A stretch of 64,000 nucleotides of DNA, from assembly GCF_017874715.1 (NCBI RefSeq), contig NZ_JAGGLR010000004.1:1-64000 (forward strand), written 5' to 3'. Source of the stretch: Streptomyces iranensis (GTDB lineage Bacteria > Actinomycetota > Actinomycetes > Streptomycetales > Streptomycetaceae). The position numbers and the translations under genes were made by a program. The notes beneath the pieces were generated by a model that saw nothing but the letters and a program-made list of their open reading frames with translations, was not told the DNA's origin and did not search any database. Of the stretch, positions 9,484 to 17,840 are shown one piece after another (positions within the stretch are counted from its first letter, which is position 1; the number at the start of each line of letters is the position of its first letter).

Positions 9484-9512
9484 GCTAGCTTGACGTCTCA
9501 AGTCAAGCTAGC
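9484..9512. repeat. Perfect 11-bp inverted repeat upstream of cassette copy 2
   Basis: GCTAGCTTGAC (9484-9494) and GTCAAGCTAGC (9502-9512) are perfect inverted repeats with a 7-base spacer. The left arm begins with the same GCTAGCTT found at 197-204, at almost the same distance from the next start codon (64 versus 63 bases). It could be an operator, a promoter element or a transcript hairpin. Confidence 0.6.
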
Positions 9513-9547
9513 AGGCTCGCTTTGCGGCCTGAGTCACGGGGGGAAGC

Positions 9548-10032
9548 ATGTCGTTCGAGGATGAATGGGTGGAGATCGGGGCCGAAGCCGCAAAGCAGCA
9601 GGAATCCCATATGCGGCTCAATCAGCTCGACGACGCAGCCTGCTGCGGTACGGCGAGTACGACAAGGACTTCCTCGTCGACTACGGCAAGGGCTATCCCG
9701 ATCCGCACAGCAAGGACGGCCGCACAAGCGGCCTGTTCGAGTTCGACCGCAAGCACAAGGACGACCTGAAGGATCTCTACTGGCCCGACGGATACGAGAC
9801 GTACGTCAACTTCGGTGAGGACAATGACCACGGAGTCGATCCCATGGCGGGCTACTTGGAGTCGCTTGGGCATAATCCCAAAGCGGCCCAGACAATTTTT
9901 CACCGCGACCGCTTTGAACAGGATGATAAGGCCCCGCCGAGCGACGATCTCATGTATCTCCTCAAAGAGCGCAAGTGGCTGAACGGGAACTTCGATGTGG
10001 GGGACGCCCAGCTGACTGGGAGCGGCAGTTAA
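9548..10032 (+). pseudogene. Decayed cassette copy 2: small gene fused out of frame to a fragment of the large gene
   Basis: From ATG 9548 the frame reads SFEDEWVEIGAEAAKQQESH, clearly the N-terminus of the FExEW family, for about 30 codons. At about 9633-9645 the sequence switches to the middle of the large effector-like gene. RYGEYDKDFL, MAGYLESLGHNPKAA and LMYLLKERKW match its residues ~322-427, but in the +2 frame relative to the first part. The N-terminal frame then runs into a stop at 9767-9769, while the effector frame runs to TAA at 10030-10032 and lacks a start codon with a ribosome site. This looks like a large internal deletion plus loss of the effector C-terminus. A short expressed remnant cannot be excluded. 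Confidence 0.8.
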
Positions 10033-10052
10033 TGGAGTCGACAGGAGAGATC

Positions 10053-10720
10053 GTGCTACGCAATCTTCGTCTGACTCTTGGGCGGCTGGCGGCCCTCGCC
10101 TGCACATCCGTCATCGCCGTCACAGGCTGTGGCGGTGGCGACGACGAATCCGGGTCGCCGAAGCCGACCGCGGCGAAGCCGACCGCCGGCGCCGGGCTCG
10201 TTCCTGTCGCCCAAGCCTGCAGTGGCCTGTTCGACGATGCCATCGCGAGGGAGGCGCGGGAGCCGACGGCCCCAGCAAGGTCTATCCGGTCAAAACCAAG
10301 AGCACCGACCAAGTCGCGAAGGCATTGCACGAGGAGCCGGCCGGGAGAAGCACGCGCGAGAACCTCTGCACCTTGACGGACAAGGCCGACGGTAAGGAAC
10401 TGCTCGCCATCACCGTGGCGTGGACTCCTCACTCACCTCCGTCGGGCCGGTCGGTGCACTACACGACCACTGTCGGTCCGGAGGACGCCAGCAGGCTTCT
10501 CGTTGCGTGTGACGTCGGCAGCGGCGGTGCGAAGGGATCGGGAGGGGGTCTCTCCCTGGAGTTCGCCATGCGCGACTACTCCACCGTCAGCGACCACTCG
10601 CACGCCAAGCTGCTCATCGCCTCGGCGAAACAGATGACGTCGGATTTGGACTGCCGGGAATACCCCTATTCCCCGTCCCGTTTGGTTGGGCCCCCCCCGC
10701 CCACGGGGGGGCGGGGGTAG
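10053..10720 (+). pseudogene. Lipoprotein of cassette copy 2, frameshifted
   Basis: The GTG at 10053 is preceded by AGGAGAG at good spacing; an ATG at 10032 overlapping the previous stop is the alternative start. The signal sequence ends in a lipobox VTGC. Translation is convincing to about 10256 (QACSGLFDDAIAREA). It then continues one base out of register from about 10259 (GADGPSKVYPVKTKSTDQ) to a stop at 10718-10720, so one base appears to be missing in GAGGCGCGGGA. The Cys spacing and C-terminal Cys recall the lipoprotein at 3014-3712, supporting common descent. A sequencing error is possible, but the neighbouring gene is also broken, so real decay is more likely. Confidence 0.7.
10694..10717 (+). 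terminator. G/C hairpin at the end of cassette copy 2
   Basis: CCCCCGCCC (10694-10702) pairs with GGGCGGGGG (10709-10717), a 9-bp stem just before the TAG at 10718. The long C and G runs make both the sequence and the reading frame here less certain. Confidence 0.4.
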
Positions 10721-10787
10721 ACGGTCACCTGGGGGGGGGCAACCCGGTTCCGGGGTGCCCCACCCCCATGTTCTTGCGACCGCACCC

Positions 10788-11099
10788 TCAGATGGTGATG
10801 TCCTGGAACAGCTGGGCCGACTTCTTGTCGGTCGCGTGGTAGTCCATGCTGCCGGTCCTGACCTTCGTCGCCACCTCTTTGAGCGTGCTCTCGATGTGGT
10901 TGGCGCGCGTCTTGAACTGCCTCTCGGCGGCCAGCATCATCTGGTGAGCCTCACCCTCCCAACCGTCGGTCACGGCCTTGACCGAAGCGATGATGGCCTC
11001 GATCTGCTGGCTCACGACCCTGGCGCCCCGCTCGAGGTCACCAGCGGTGTCCTCGAGCGAGTTGTATGTGACCTTGATGTCCATCCCGTCACCGGACAC
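10788..11099 (-). CDS. WXG100 protein (EsxA/CFP-10-like)
   Basis: The 103-residue product is two helices joined by a turn carrying W47-E-G49, the WXG100 signature. Near the end YHATD (Y87 to D91) matches the YxxxD/E export signal. The start is GTG at 11099 with GGAG seven bases upstream; ATG at 11084 is an alternative with a weaker site. Its partner is probably the WXG protein encoded 78 bases upstream on the same strand; such pairs form heterodimers that are secreted and needed for machine function. It is the last gene of a minus-strand run that begins at 15011. Confidence 0.93.
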   Translation of the reverse strand: MSGDGMDIKVTYNSLEDTAGDLERGARVVSQQIEAIIASVKAVTDGWEGEAHQMMLAAERQFKTRANHIESTLKEVATKVRTGSMDYHATDKKSAQLFQDITI

Positions 11100-11177
11100 T
11101 TATGCTCCACCCCTCGTGGTGTCTTGATGGTTGTCGATCATTTCTGTCCCAGGGGCTTTGATGTCACCCCTAAGCGA

Positions 11178-11552
11178 CTAGAACTGGTCGACCTTGCTGT
11201 GGGCCAGGCCATCCGCACCACTGCCGAGGTGCCCGCCGGCCGCGCTGCCATTGACGTCAACGCTACGGAGCTGGGATGCGATCTCACTGTCGTTGGCACC
11301 ACTGGAACGGTGCGTGAGCTGCACCGCCTCGTGGATGTTGACGATCAGCTGACGCAGAGCCTCGTGGTCCTCGTTGAGGCTCATCTGCGCCCTCCTGAAC
11401 GCGCTTCCGCCCTGACCGGTCCACGCCGCCTCCACCGTGTCGATGGCATTGATCAGCGTGCGCAGGTTCTGCGAGAGGTCCTCGCTGACGCGGCCGAGGT
11501 CGCCCTCGAACTTCCTGAAATGTGCGTCGCTAATCCGCTGCGAGCCCGACAT
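11178..11552 (-). CDS. WXG100 protein (EsxB/ESAT-6-like)
   Basis: From the ATG at 11552, with AGGTGG four bases upstream, the product is 124 residues. W44-T-G46 lies between two helices, and the ~35 C-terminal residues are Gly/Ser-rich, longer than a minimal WXG100 protein. No YxxxD is seen at its end, so the partner encoded at 10788-11099 probably supplies the export signal for a heterodimer. A longer frame to 11570 adds six residues without a better ribosome site. Confidence 0.9.
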   Translation of the reverse strand: MSGSQRISDAHFRKFEGDLGRVSEDLSQNLRTLINAIDTVEAAWTGQGGSAFRRAQMSLNEDHEALRQLIVNIHEAVQLTHRSSGANDSEIASQLRSVDVNGSAAGGHLGSGADGLAHSKVDQF

Positions 11553-11677
11553 CTTTCCACCTTCCCCCATGATGTGTTGGTGAGCCGAGCTGGGGATTCT
11601 TCGTCAGCTCACCACTCTGTGGAGTTTCCTACCTGACATGGCAGGAAGCGTCTAGCTGTAGTTGGTATTGGTGCTGC

Positions 11678-12922
11678 TTACGGCCTGGCCATCGTTCCAC
11701 CACGACGTCGTACGACGGTGAAGGCGACCGCGGCCCCGGCGACCACGACAACGCCCACACCCAAGCCGACCCAGAGCGTCGTATTACCGCCGTCGTCGTT
11801 CGCCTTGGCCTCCGCCGCGGGCTTCTTAGCGGCTTGCTCATCCGATGCGGGGGGCTGTGCGGCATCCCCTGCCGACTTAGACGCCGACTCGGAAGGCTTT
11901 GGTTTCGTCGCTCCCTCACGAGCGAGCAACGGATTGGTGTTGGCCGGCCCCGGGTCCCCTTCGCCATCGAGAAGCACCTTGCGAGGACGGACCGAGCCAT
12001 ACCCGAGGTAACTGCTCGGGATGTCACCCGTCTTGGGCTTCGCGGCGGTCTGCATCATGACGCGGAGGACCTGGTTGTTGGTCCACTTGGGGTGCTTGGA
12101 CCAGATCAGGGCGGCGGAGGCGGAGGTGATGGCGGTGGCTTGGCTGGTGCCACGAGACGTGCAGACACTGTTCCCGCAGCGTATGGGGATTTCATCCCCG
12201 ATTGCCACCAGCCCTACCTGATCGCCCGAGTTCGACCACTTCGTTGCCTTGCCTTCACGGTCGATCGCACCGATGCCCACGACACCTGGAAATCCAGCAG
12301 GATAGGCCACTTCATTGGCCTTGTCGCCGACATTTCCTACAGAAGCAAAAATCAGGCTACCCTTTTTGATGGCATATTTGACAGCTGAGAGCGTCCGCGG
12401 GAGCTGATTGCTTACGGCGTCTGACCCTTGCGAGACATTGATGACTTGTGCCCCATGGTCCGCCGCGTACCGAATGGCCCTGCCCACGTTGCCGTCCGCA
12501 GAGTCGACCCTCGCGTCCAGCACATCCTTTACAGGAAGGATCTTGGCCTCAGGAGCCAGTCCTTGAATGCCACCACCAGCTCCCGTGCCAGCGATCAGAG
12601 CAGCGATGTTTGTTCCGTGACCATCCGTGTCTTTATGTGCGCCCGTCGGGTTATGCGACATGTCCGCACCTTCGAGCACTTGCCCCTGCAACTCGGGCAA
12701 CGATGCCTTAACGCCCGTGTCGACAACGGCTACGGTGACCCCCTTGCCCTTACTCACCTTCCACATGTCGTCGGCTTGCATGTCCTTCAGGTACCACTGT
12801 TGAGAGCTGATGTCTTGTGCAGCTGCCGCGGGCGCGAGACCACCCGCCGCCATGAGGCCGACTCCGAGTGTCGCCAGAGCCGTCAGGGAGCGCCGCCGCG
12901 CCCCATACTTCTGAAATGGCAT
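11678..12922 (-). CDS. mycP: Mycosin (MycP) subtilisin-like protease 1
   Basis: This is an S8-family serine protease of 414 residues. It has a signal peptide (cleavage probably after PAAAAQ), the catalytic triad D68 (AVVDTG), H102 (DGHGT) and S260 (RGTSQ), and an oxyanion Asn in SVGN at ~197. A Pro/Lys-rich linker leads to a single C-terminal membrane segment (WVGLGVGVVVVAGAAVAF) and a basic tail. Mycosins are membrane-anchored, sit with the EccBCDE complex and are required for its stability. The ATG at 12922 has GAGGAGAG upstream; an upstream ATG at 12949 lacks one. Its gene lies between two WXG-protein genes in one minus-strand run. Confidence 0.94.
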   Translation of the reverse strand: MPFQKYGARRRSLTALATLGVGLMAAGGLAPAAAAQDISSQQWYLKDMQADDMWKVSKGKGVTVAVVDTGVKASLPELQGQVLEGADMSHNPTGAHKDTDGHGTNIAALIAGTGAGGGIQGLAPEAKILPVKDVLDARVDSADGNVGRAIRYAADHGAQVINVSQGSDAVSNQLPRTLSAVKYAIKKGSLIFASVGNVGDKANEVAYPAGFPGVVGIGAIDREGKATKWSNSGDQVGLVAIGDEIPIRCGNSVCTSRGTSQATAITSASAALIWSKHPKWTNNQVLRVMMQTAAKPKTGDIPSSYLGYGSVRPRKVLLDGEGDPGPANTNPLLAREGATKPKPSESASKSAGDAAQPPASDEQAAKKPAAEAKANDDGGNTTLWVGLGVGVVVVAGAAVAFTVVRRRGGTMARP

Positions 12923-12963
12923 AGGTGAGTGCTCTCCTCGGCATTGCACAGGGATCTGTCGAT

Positions 12964-14535
12964 CTACTCGATGACCGGCGGGACCGTGTCACGCCGCCCA
13001 CCCGACCAGCTCTCTTCGTCTTCCTGAAGGTAATCGGGCCTGGAGTCGGAGGGTTCCGAGCCGTTCGGGGCTGCCCAGCCAGACCGCGGCTTGGGCTCAA
13101 GCTCCTCCTGGCTACCCCGCACAAGCCCGGATCCCCCTGGGGTGAAATCGGACTGCGTTCCGCGTCCAGAACGCGTACCGCTGACGGGACCTCCCGACTC
13201 CGATGCGAGCCGCCGACCCTGCTCACCGCCCCTCCCGGGCGCGTGCGCACCCTCATCCGCGGGCACACCACCCGTGCCCAGGGGACCACGCCTGGGAGGG
13301 ATGCCGTGTTCGTCTCCGACGACCGTGCCCTTCGGCAGACGCTGCCCATTCGCGTTGTTCGGTCCTCGCGGACTGTCCACGGTGCCACCCGGCTCTGAGG
13401 CGAGCCGTCGGCCCGGCCCGCCATTCGTAGGCGAAGGCGTGCCTTTGAATCCGTGAGCAGCGGGCCCCATCGGCCCACGCCTCATGAGCCCTTGCTCTTC
13501 TCCGATAACCCTGCCTCGGGGAATCCGCGGAGTGTTGGTTTGCCCCGGCGGGCGAGCCTGTTGCCCGCCGTGAATACCGTCCGGCAACCCGGTTCGAGGA
13601 AGGCTCGTCGGGCGAGGCTGCTTTGCCGCGCCTTGGTAGGGAGGGAGGGGCTCTCGTACAGGATTGCCCCCACCCCGCATAGGCGGCGGGCCGCTTGGTA
13701 GGAATGGCCTGGGTCCGTTTGGCACCACAGGGTTTACGTACTGCTCGGACGCACCCTGCGGTGGCGAAGTAGGAGGCCTGCTTGGGTCGATGACGTCAGG
13801 CGAGGGTAGCGTGTTCGTGGAGTCAATGTTGGTCCTGGCATCTGGCACAACATCCGGCAGCCCCTCCACTCCCAAGTTGCCGTGCCCTGTAGAGGCCACT
13901 CCTGGGTGCTGGACAAGGCCTGTTCCATCAACGGAATCAGAACGAGCTGCGAACGGCGCAGCGGAAGCTGTGCTTTCCTCACCTGCGCTTCCGTTCCCAG
14001 ACGGCGATGCACCCGAGGGACCGGGATCGCCTTGGAAGTAGTTCCCGAACTCAGGCGGCAGTGGCGGAAAGTTCGGCTCATCGAGATCCCTGATCTCCGT
14101 ATGAGCCGTCTCGTAATACGAGTCCAGCTTGTCCATCTGCTGGAGCGCTTCCAAGTGGTGCTTGTCCGCGACCGTCTTTTCCGCATCATTCTTGTGCTTC
14201 TTGTCATCGGCCACCGTCGGGGCCGGCATCGCCGCCTTGACCTCGGTCAGGCCCTGGCCCGCCGTAGACATGTGGACGCCGACGAGCAAGGTGTAGTCGG
14301 CCATCTTGTGGGTCTGCTTGGCCACCTCGCGACCCCAGTCACGGAATGCGTCGGCGCCCTCGCCCTCCCAGTGCACCCGCTCGGCGTGGGCCTTGAGTTC
14401 GTCCGCGATGGCGTTGATGTCGTCGAAGGCAGCCATAAGAGCGGCCCCGACGTCGGTCAGCTGACCCGGCTGCGCGGTCGCGACCATGTTGTAGAGCTCG
14501 TCGTGCGACCGTTTCTCGAACTTTCCTCCGGCCAT
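12964..14535 (-). CDS. WXG-domain protein with long Pro/Gly-rich tail
   Basis: The N-terminal ~125 residues are helical with W56-E-G58 (HWEGEGADAF), so it has an ESX-like domain. From residue ~165 the chain is disordered and rich in Pro, Gly, Arg and Ser, to 523 residues in all. Two imperfect ~60-residue repeats are visible, each starting with a Pro-Arg/Lys-Gly motif (RIPRGRVIGEEQG and RLPKGTVVGDEHG), passing through RRGPMG or RRGPLG, and closing with GRRLASEPGG or GRRLASESGG. The ATG at 14535 follows GGGGGAGAAGGTAG. Proteins of this plan could be secreted or tether the machine to the cell wall. The layout recalls mycobacterial PPE/Esp proteins only loosely. Confidence 0.85.
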   Translation of the reverse strand: MAGGKFEKRSHDELYNMVATAQPGQLTDVGAALMAAFDDINAIADELKAHAERVHWEGEGADAFRDWGREVAKQTHKMADYTLLVGVHMSTAGQGLTEVKAAMPAPTVADDKKHKNDAEKTVADKHHLEALQQMDKLDSYYETAHTEIRDLDEPNFPPLPPEFGNYFQGDPGPSGASPSGNGSAGEESTASAAPFAARSDSVDGTGLVQHPGVASTGHGNLGVEGLPDVVPDARTNIDSTNTLPSPDVIDPSRPPTSPPQGASEQYVNPVVPNGPRPFLPSGPPPMRGGGNPVREPLPPYQGAAKQPRPTSLPRTGLPDGIHGGQQARPPGQTNTPRIPRGRVIGEEQGLMRRGPMGPAAHGFKGTPSPTNGGPGRRLASEPGGTVDSPRGPNNANGQRLPKGTVVGDEHGIPPRRGPLGTGGVPADEGAHAPGRGGEQGRRLASESGGPVSGTRSGRGTQSDFTPGGSGLVRGSQEELEPKPRSGWAAPNGSEPSDSRPDYLQEDEESWSGGRRDTVPPVIE

Positions 14536-14549
14536 CTACCTTCTCCCCC

Positions 14550-15011
14550 TCACAGCGCGTCGCCCCCGACCTCTTTGCTGCCGTGATTCTCGCTCTGACC
14601 AGCGTGCTTCTCGGTGGGCTCGCGGTAGAACTTCCGCGTGCGTGCCTGGATCTCCCGCATTCGACGAGCCTGTTCGGCGTCCATGCCGTCGTAGCCACGC
14701 TCGGCGAGAATCGCCATGAGGCCCATGGCCTCGATCTGGTCGCCGAAGGACTTGGACAAGGTCTCCAGTCGCGCGTGGACCTTCTCGTAGAGGTTGGCCA
14801 GGTCGTCAGCGGAGGTGAACCCGGTGCCCGAGCCGTACGCGTCCCTGGTGATGGACTGTTGCGAGATCGTCTTGCGCGATGCCGGGGACTTATCAAGGTC
14901 GGTCAGGACCTTGTCCAGGCGCTTCTTGAACTTGGCAAGCGTCTCGGCTTCCTTGACCAGCTTCTTGCCGAACGGTGTCTGTGGCTCAGACCCCGGCTCT
15001 ATGGGCCTCAC
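14550..15011 (-). CDS. Small helical T7SS-locus protein, function unknown
   Basis: It starts at GTG 15011 with GGAGGGA four bases upstream and ends 14 bases before the next gene, the WXG/Pro-Gly protein. The 153 residues are strongly helical and charged (KLVKEAETLAKFKKRLDKVL, then LYEKVHARLETLSKSF), with no signal peptide, no membrane segment and no clear WXG. It is the first gene of the minus-strand run to 10788 and may be a partner of the following protein. I do not recognise a family. Confidence 0.8.
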   Translation of the reverse strand: MRPIEPGSEPQTPFGKKLVKEAETLAKFKKRLDKVLTDLDKSPASRKTISQQSITRDAYGSGTGFTSADDLANLYEKVHARLETLSKSFGDQIEAMGLMAILAERGYDGMDAEQARRMREIQARTRKFYREPTEKHAGQSENHGSKEVGGDAL

Positions 15012-15391
15012 GCTGTCCCTCCCCGTATGACACCAACGATGTCCTAAGCCACTCTATCCATCAGCGTTGGGCACCCCAACTGCCGCGTAGCCGCGGGACG
15101 TCGACGGTTCAGTAACGGTCTCCTCCCCCAAACGACGCATACGAGGCACGCATCGCATCTGATGACATTAACGACTTCACCACAGGCGCACATGAGTACG
15201 CATACCCATTTCGCGGGACGACAGCGCCGGCGTCCGCCTCGCTCCCAAAACGAGACGCACTGCTCGGAGCCGGGCGTGGGGCCCGGCGCGGCGGATCCTT
15301 GCCCTCGCTTGCCGCCAGGCGGTGCGGCACGGTATGGCTGTGCAGGACGGGAGGTGGACCGGATCGGGCCCTCTGCCTCAAGACGGATCGA
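15012..15391. other. Gene-free interval between two minus-strand runs
   Basis: No convincing gene is seen. A 90-codon minus-strand frame at 15109-15381 has atypical composition and no ribosome site. GTTGGG (15066-15071) and CCCAAC (15075-15080) form a small inverted repeat about 55 bases before the GTG at 15011. The interval must hold the promoter of the 15011-10788 run and the end of the lipoprotein transcript. Confidence 0.5.
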
Positions 15392-15991
15392 TCAGTACTC
15401 GTCCACGGTCTGACCGTCGGGGACCTGGAAGCAGGCCGAGGTCAGAAGGACGTAGATCAAAGACTTGGGCGCCTTAGACCCGGTCTTGTCACTCTCGTCG
15501 TAGAGATGGATGCTGACCGAGAACTGCTTCTTCGTCGAATCGGCGATGAGCTCAGGGCTTTTACTCGGACTCTTATCCGGCCCGTATTTGACAACCTTCC
15601 AGCCCTTCTGCGGGAGGTCCTCCCTGAGCCTCGCCATTGCCTGCTTCATGTCCTTGACCGGCACGTCCCACAGAGACCACGCATGGTTGATCTTGTAGAA
15701 CTTTTCCTCATCCTTGCCAGCACAGCGGGCAACCGACGGCCCCGGCTTGCTCGTCTTCCCGCGCAGGTTAATCACATCGAAGATCTCACTGGACAGACCA
15801 GTCGCTTCTTCTTCCACGTCAGCGACCTTGCGCGTCTTCGGCGTGTAGCCCAGCTCGCTCTTCTTCTTGTCACTCATTCCCGAGCACCCCACCAATGCAA
15901 ATACCGCAGCCAGAGACATGACGATACCGAGGGGCGAAAGGATGTCGATTCGGTTTCGCACGGAGCTAGTCACTGATTTGCGCCTTGTCAT
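15392..15991 (-). CDS. Lipoprotein, cassette copy 3
   Basis: The 199-residue product has a basic N-terminus, a hydrophobic segment and a lipobox ALVGC with the lipid-accepting Cys at 36. The mature part is Lys-rich, with single Cys residues in VARCAG and TSACF that could form a disulfide. Its start ATG overlaps the end of the hydrolase gene by 26 bases, so the two are almost certainly one transcript. The position (third gene after a small FExEW protein and a large protein) matches the other two cassette copies, although sequence similarity to their lipoproteins is low. Function is unknown. Confidence 0.8.
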   Translation of the reverse strand: MTRRKSVTSSVRNRIDILSPLGIVMSLAAVFALVGCSGMSDKKKSELGYTPKTRKVADVEEEATGLSSEIFDVINLRGKTSKPGPSVARCAGKDEEKFYKINHAWSLWDVPVKDMKQAMARLREDLPQKGWKVVKYGPDKSPSKSPELIADSTKKQFSVSIHLYDESDKTGSKAPKSLIYVLLTSACFQVPDGQTVDEY

Positions 15992-17831
15992 GTCGCCCTA
16001 CCACCACGTTGGCCTGGTTGAGTAGACTTTGCGAGCTGTCTTCGTGATCCAAGTCGTAATCCCAGTAGCCACTGTGCCCTTCAGTGTCGGTCGTCATCTG
16101 ATGCGCCCCGAATTCGGCATCAGCGGGAATGATGGGCATGTCCGCGTCGTGCCAGAAGCGACCGCTCTTGTCACCACCGTGGAATGCACGACCGAGTTCA
16201 GGCACTGGATCTCCATCAGCGTACTCGTTCCAGACATGCCCCTTGGGTACATCCAGATCCTCTGCACTGCCGACTTGGACACCCGGGCTTCCCGCGAAGA
16301 TGATGTCGTCCGCGTTAAGGTCGCCCTGACGTGCTGCGGAACCGATGAGGGTGGATCCGTAGGAGTGGCCGATCGCCGTGACATGACTATCCGTCCCCGA
16401 CTCATTCGACGCATTCAGGCCATCGACGAATTGGTTGAACGCGGGTGCACCAGTATTCGCGTATCCGGGGCGGGTGGCGTCAGTGACAATGTTTTGTGGC
16501 GCGTCGTAGCCGAGCCAGGTGATGGTCGAGACCTTTTGTCCTGGCGCCAGGGGTTCGGACGCATGCCACAAGTTGGTCATGCGGTTGATGTCCCCGTGAA
16601 TTTTACTGAGATTCGAGGTTGTGCCAGGGACATAGACGGCCGTGTGATCGGCCGTGTCCGGATTGCCGTTGGCGACAATCGCACGCCCTCGGCCTTCAGG
16701 ACTGAACCCGAGAAGGTATGCCTCCGGCAATCCCTTTCGACCGGTCTGATCAAATCGATCCTGAATGGCGTTCATACCCTTCACGGCGCCTTCCAGTCGT
16801 TTCTTCTCGCCCTCGTACTTATGGTGCCAGTCGAGCCATTCCTGGGTGTAGGCGGTGGCGTTGGGGCCGAGATCCCTGAATTTCGTGGGTTCCTTTGGTA
16901 TCGCGTCAAGCCGAATCTGGTAGTCGGCCCGCTTTTCCGCCAAGTCGATACGGTTCGCCTCGTCTCGGACATCCGCAGGAATACCATCCAGTTTGCCGAG
17001 GCCAGCCGGGTACATGGCGGCATAGTCTGCCTTCTCCTGACCGGAAAGACCCTTCCACCATTTCGCATTATCCTTCGGACTACCGTCCTTGGGCGGATTC
17101 TTGATATCGTCGAGGTAGTCTTTCGCTCCGCTTCGGACACCACTCGTGTCACTCTGGGCATCGGTCCAGTCGTAACGGGAAACGCGCAGATCGTCGTCGG
17201 CCTTCAGCTTGCGTAGCTTGGGGGCCCACTTCTCGTCCGTCTGCGTGGCGTCATGGACGGCTTGGGCGATGCGGTTGGCGACGGCCACCGCGCGGCCGAA
17301 GTTGGGATTGGGGTGGATGTTCGCCGCCTGACGCTCCAGTGCGTCGGCGGCGTCATTCGCATCGCCGGTCGGGTCGATCGGCTGGTTCGTGGGCTTGCCC
17401 TTGGCGCTGCCCGTGACCGTGCCACCCTCCGGCACTTTGCCGTCGACCTCGTCGCCGCCCGCCGGGTAGCTCACCGAGCCATCAGCGCCCACCGTGAACT
17501 TCTCTGCCTCGGCATCCTCCACAGCAGCATCGAGCTTGTCCTTGGCTGCTCGCAGTTCGTAGGCCAGAGAGTTAAGCGCAGTGGCGATGAGAGCACATTC
17601 GACCTGGGTGTAGTGGAAGTTCGTCGCCAGCTTCCGGAGCTGCGCCACGGCGGCCTCAGCTGCCTCACCTTCGAGAACGGCTTGGCCATCGACCGTTTGC
17701 CGCATGCCTGCGATGATCTGATTTTCGACGTCATCCTTGGCCTGGCTGGCCATGTCACCGACCGTCTTATAGCCGCCCGCGGCATCTTCAAATTCCGACG
17801 GCTTCAAGGATTTGAGAGTCGCGTAATCCAC
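15966..17831 (-). CDS. ESX-like N-terminus fused to a DUF1023 alpha/beta-hydrolase, cassette copy 3
   Basis: The 621 residues begin with ~125 helical residues carrying LEGEAAEAA where WXG proteins have W-x-G. A linker follows, and from ~400 an alpha/beta-hydrolase of DUF1023 (Abhydrolase_8) type. The nucleophile elbow is GHSYGS (Ser near 489), the HTAVYVPGT strand precedes it, and Asp and His candidates lie in ADGDP and FGAHQM. There is no signal peptide, which fits T7SS export. It starts with GTG at 17831, nine bases after the small FExEW gene, with a weak ribosome site that suggests coupling. The expected activity is ester or amide hydrolysis; lipid, cell-wall or toxin substrates are all possible. 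Confidence 0.88.
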   Translation of the reverse strand: MDYATLKSLKPSEFEDAAGGYKTVGDMASQAKDDVENQIIAGMRQTVDGQAVLEGEAAEAAVAQLRKLATNFHYTQVECALIATALNSLAYELRAAKDKLDAAVEDAEAEKFTVGADGSVSYPAGGDEVDGKVPEGGTVTGSAKGKPTNQPIDPTGDANDAADALERQAANIHPNPNFGRAVAVANRIAQAVHDATQTDEKWAPKLRKLKADDDLRVSRYDWTDAQSDTSGVRSGAKDYLDDIKNPPKDGSPKDNAKWWKGLSGQEKADYAAMYPAGLGKLDGIPADVRDEANRIDLAEKRADYQIRLDAIPKEPTKFRDLGPNATAYTQEWLDWHHKYEGEKKRLEGAVKGMNAIQDRFDQTGRKGLPEAYLLGFSPEGRGRAIVANGNPDTADHTAVYVPGTTSNLSKIHGDINRMTNLWHASEPLAPGQKVSTITWLGYDAPQNIVTDATRPGYANTGAPAFNQFVDGLNASNESGTDSHVTAIGHSYGSTLIGSAARQGDLNADDIIFAGSPGVQVGSAEDLDVPKGHVWNEYADGDPVPELGRAFHGGDKSGRFWHDADMPIIPADAEFGAHQMTTDTEGHSGYWDYDLDHEDSSQSLLNQANVVVGRHDKAQISD

Positions 17832-17840
17832 TGGTCCGCG

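Noticed and set aside
9484..9512. Inverted repeat as the end of an insertion sequence
   Set aside because: No transposase or matching second end is visible, and the left arm is shared with the leader of cassette copy 1.
15109..15381. A 90-codon minus-strand frame in a gene-free interval
   Set aside because: It has no ribosome site, odd composition and no recognisable features; kept only as a note on the interval.
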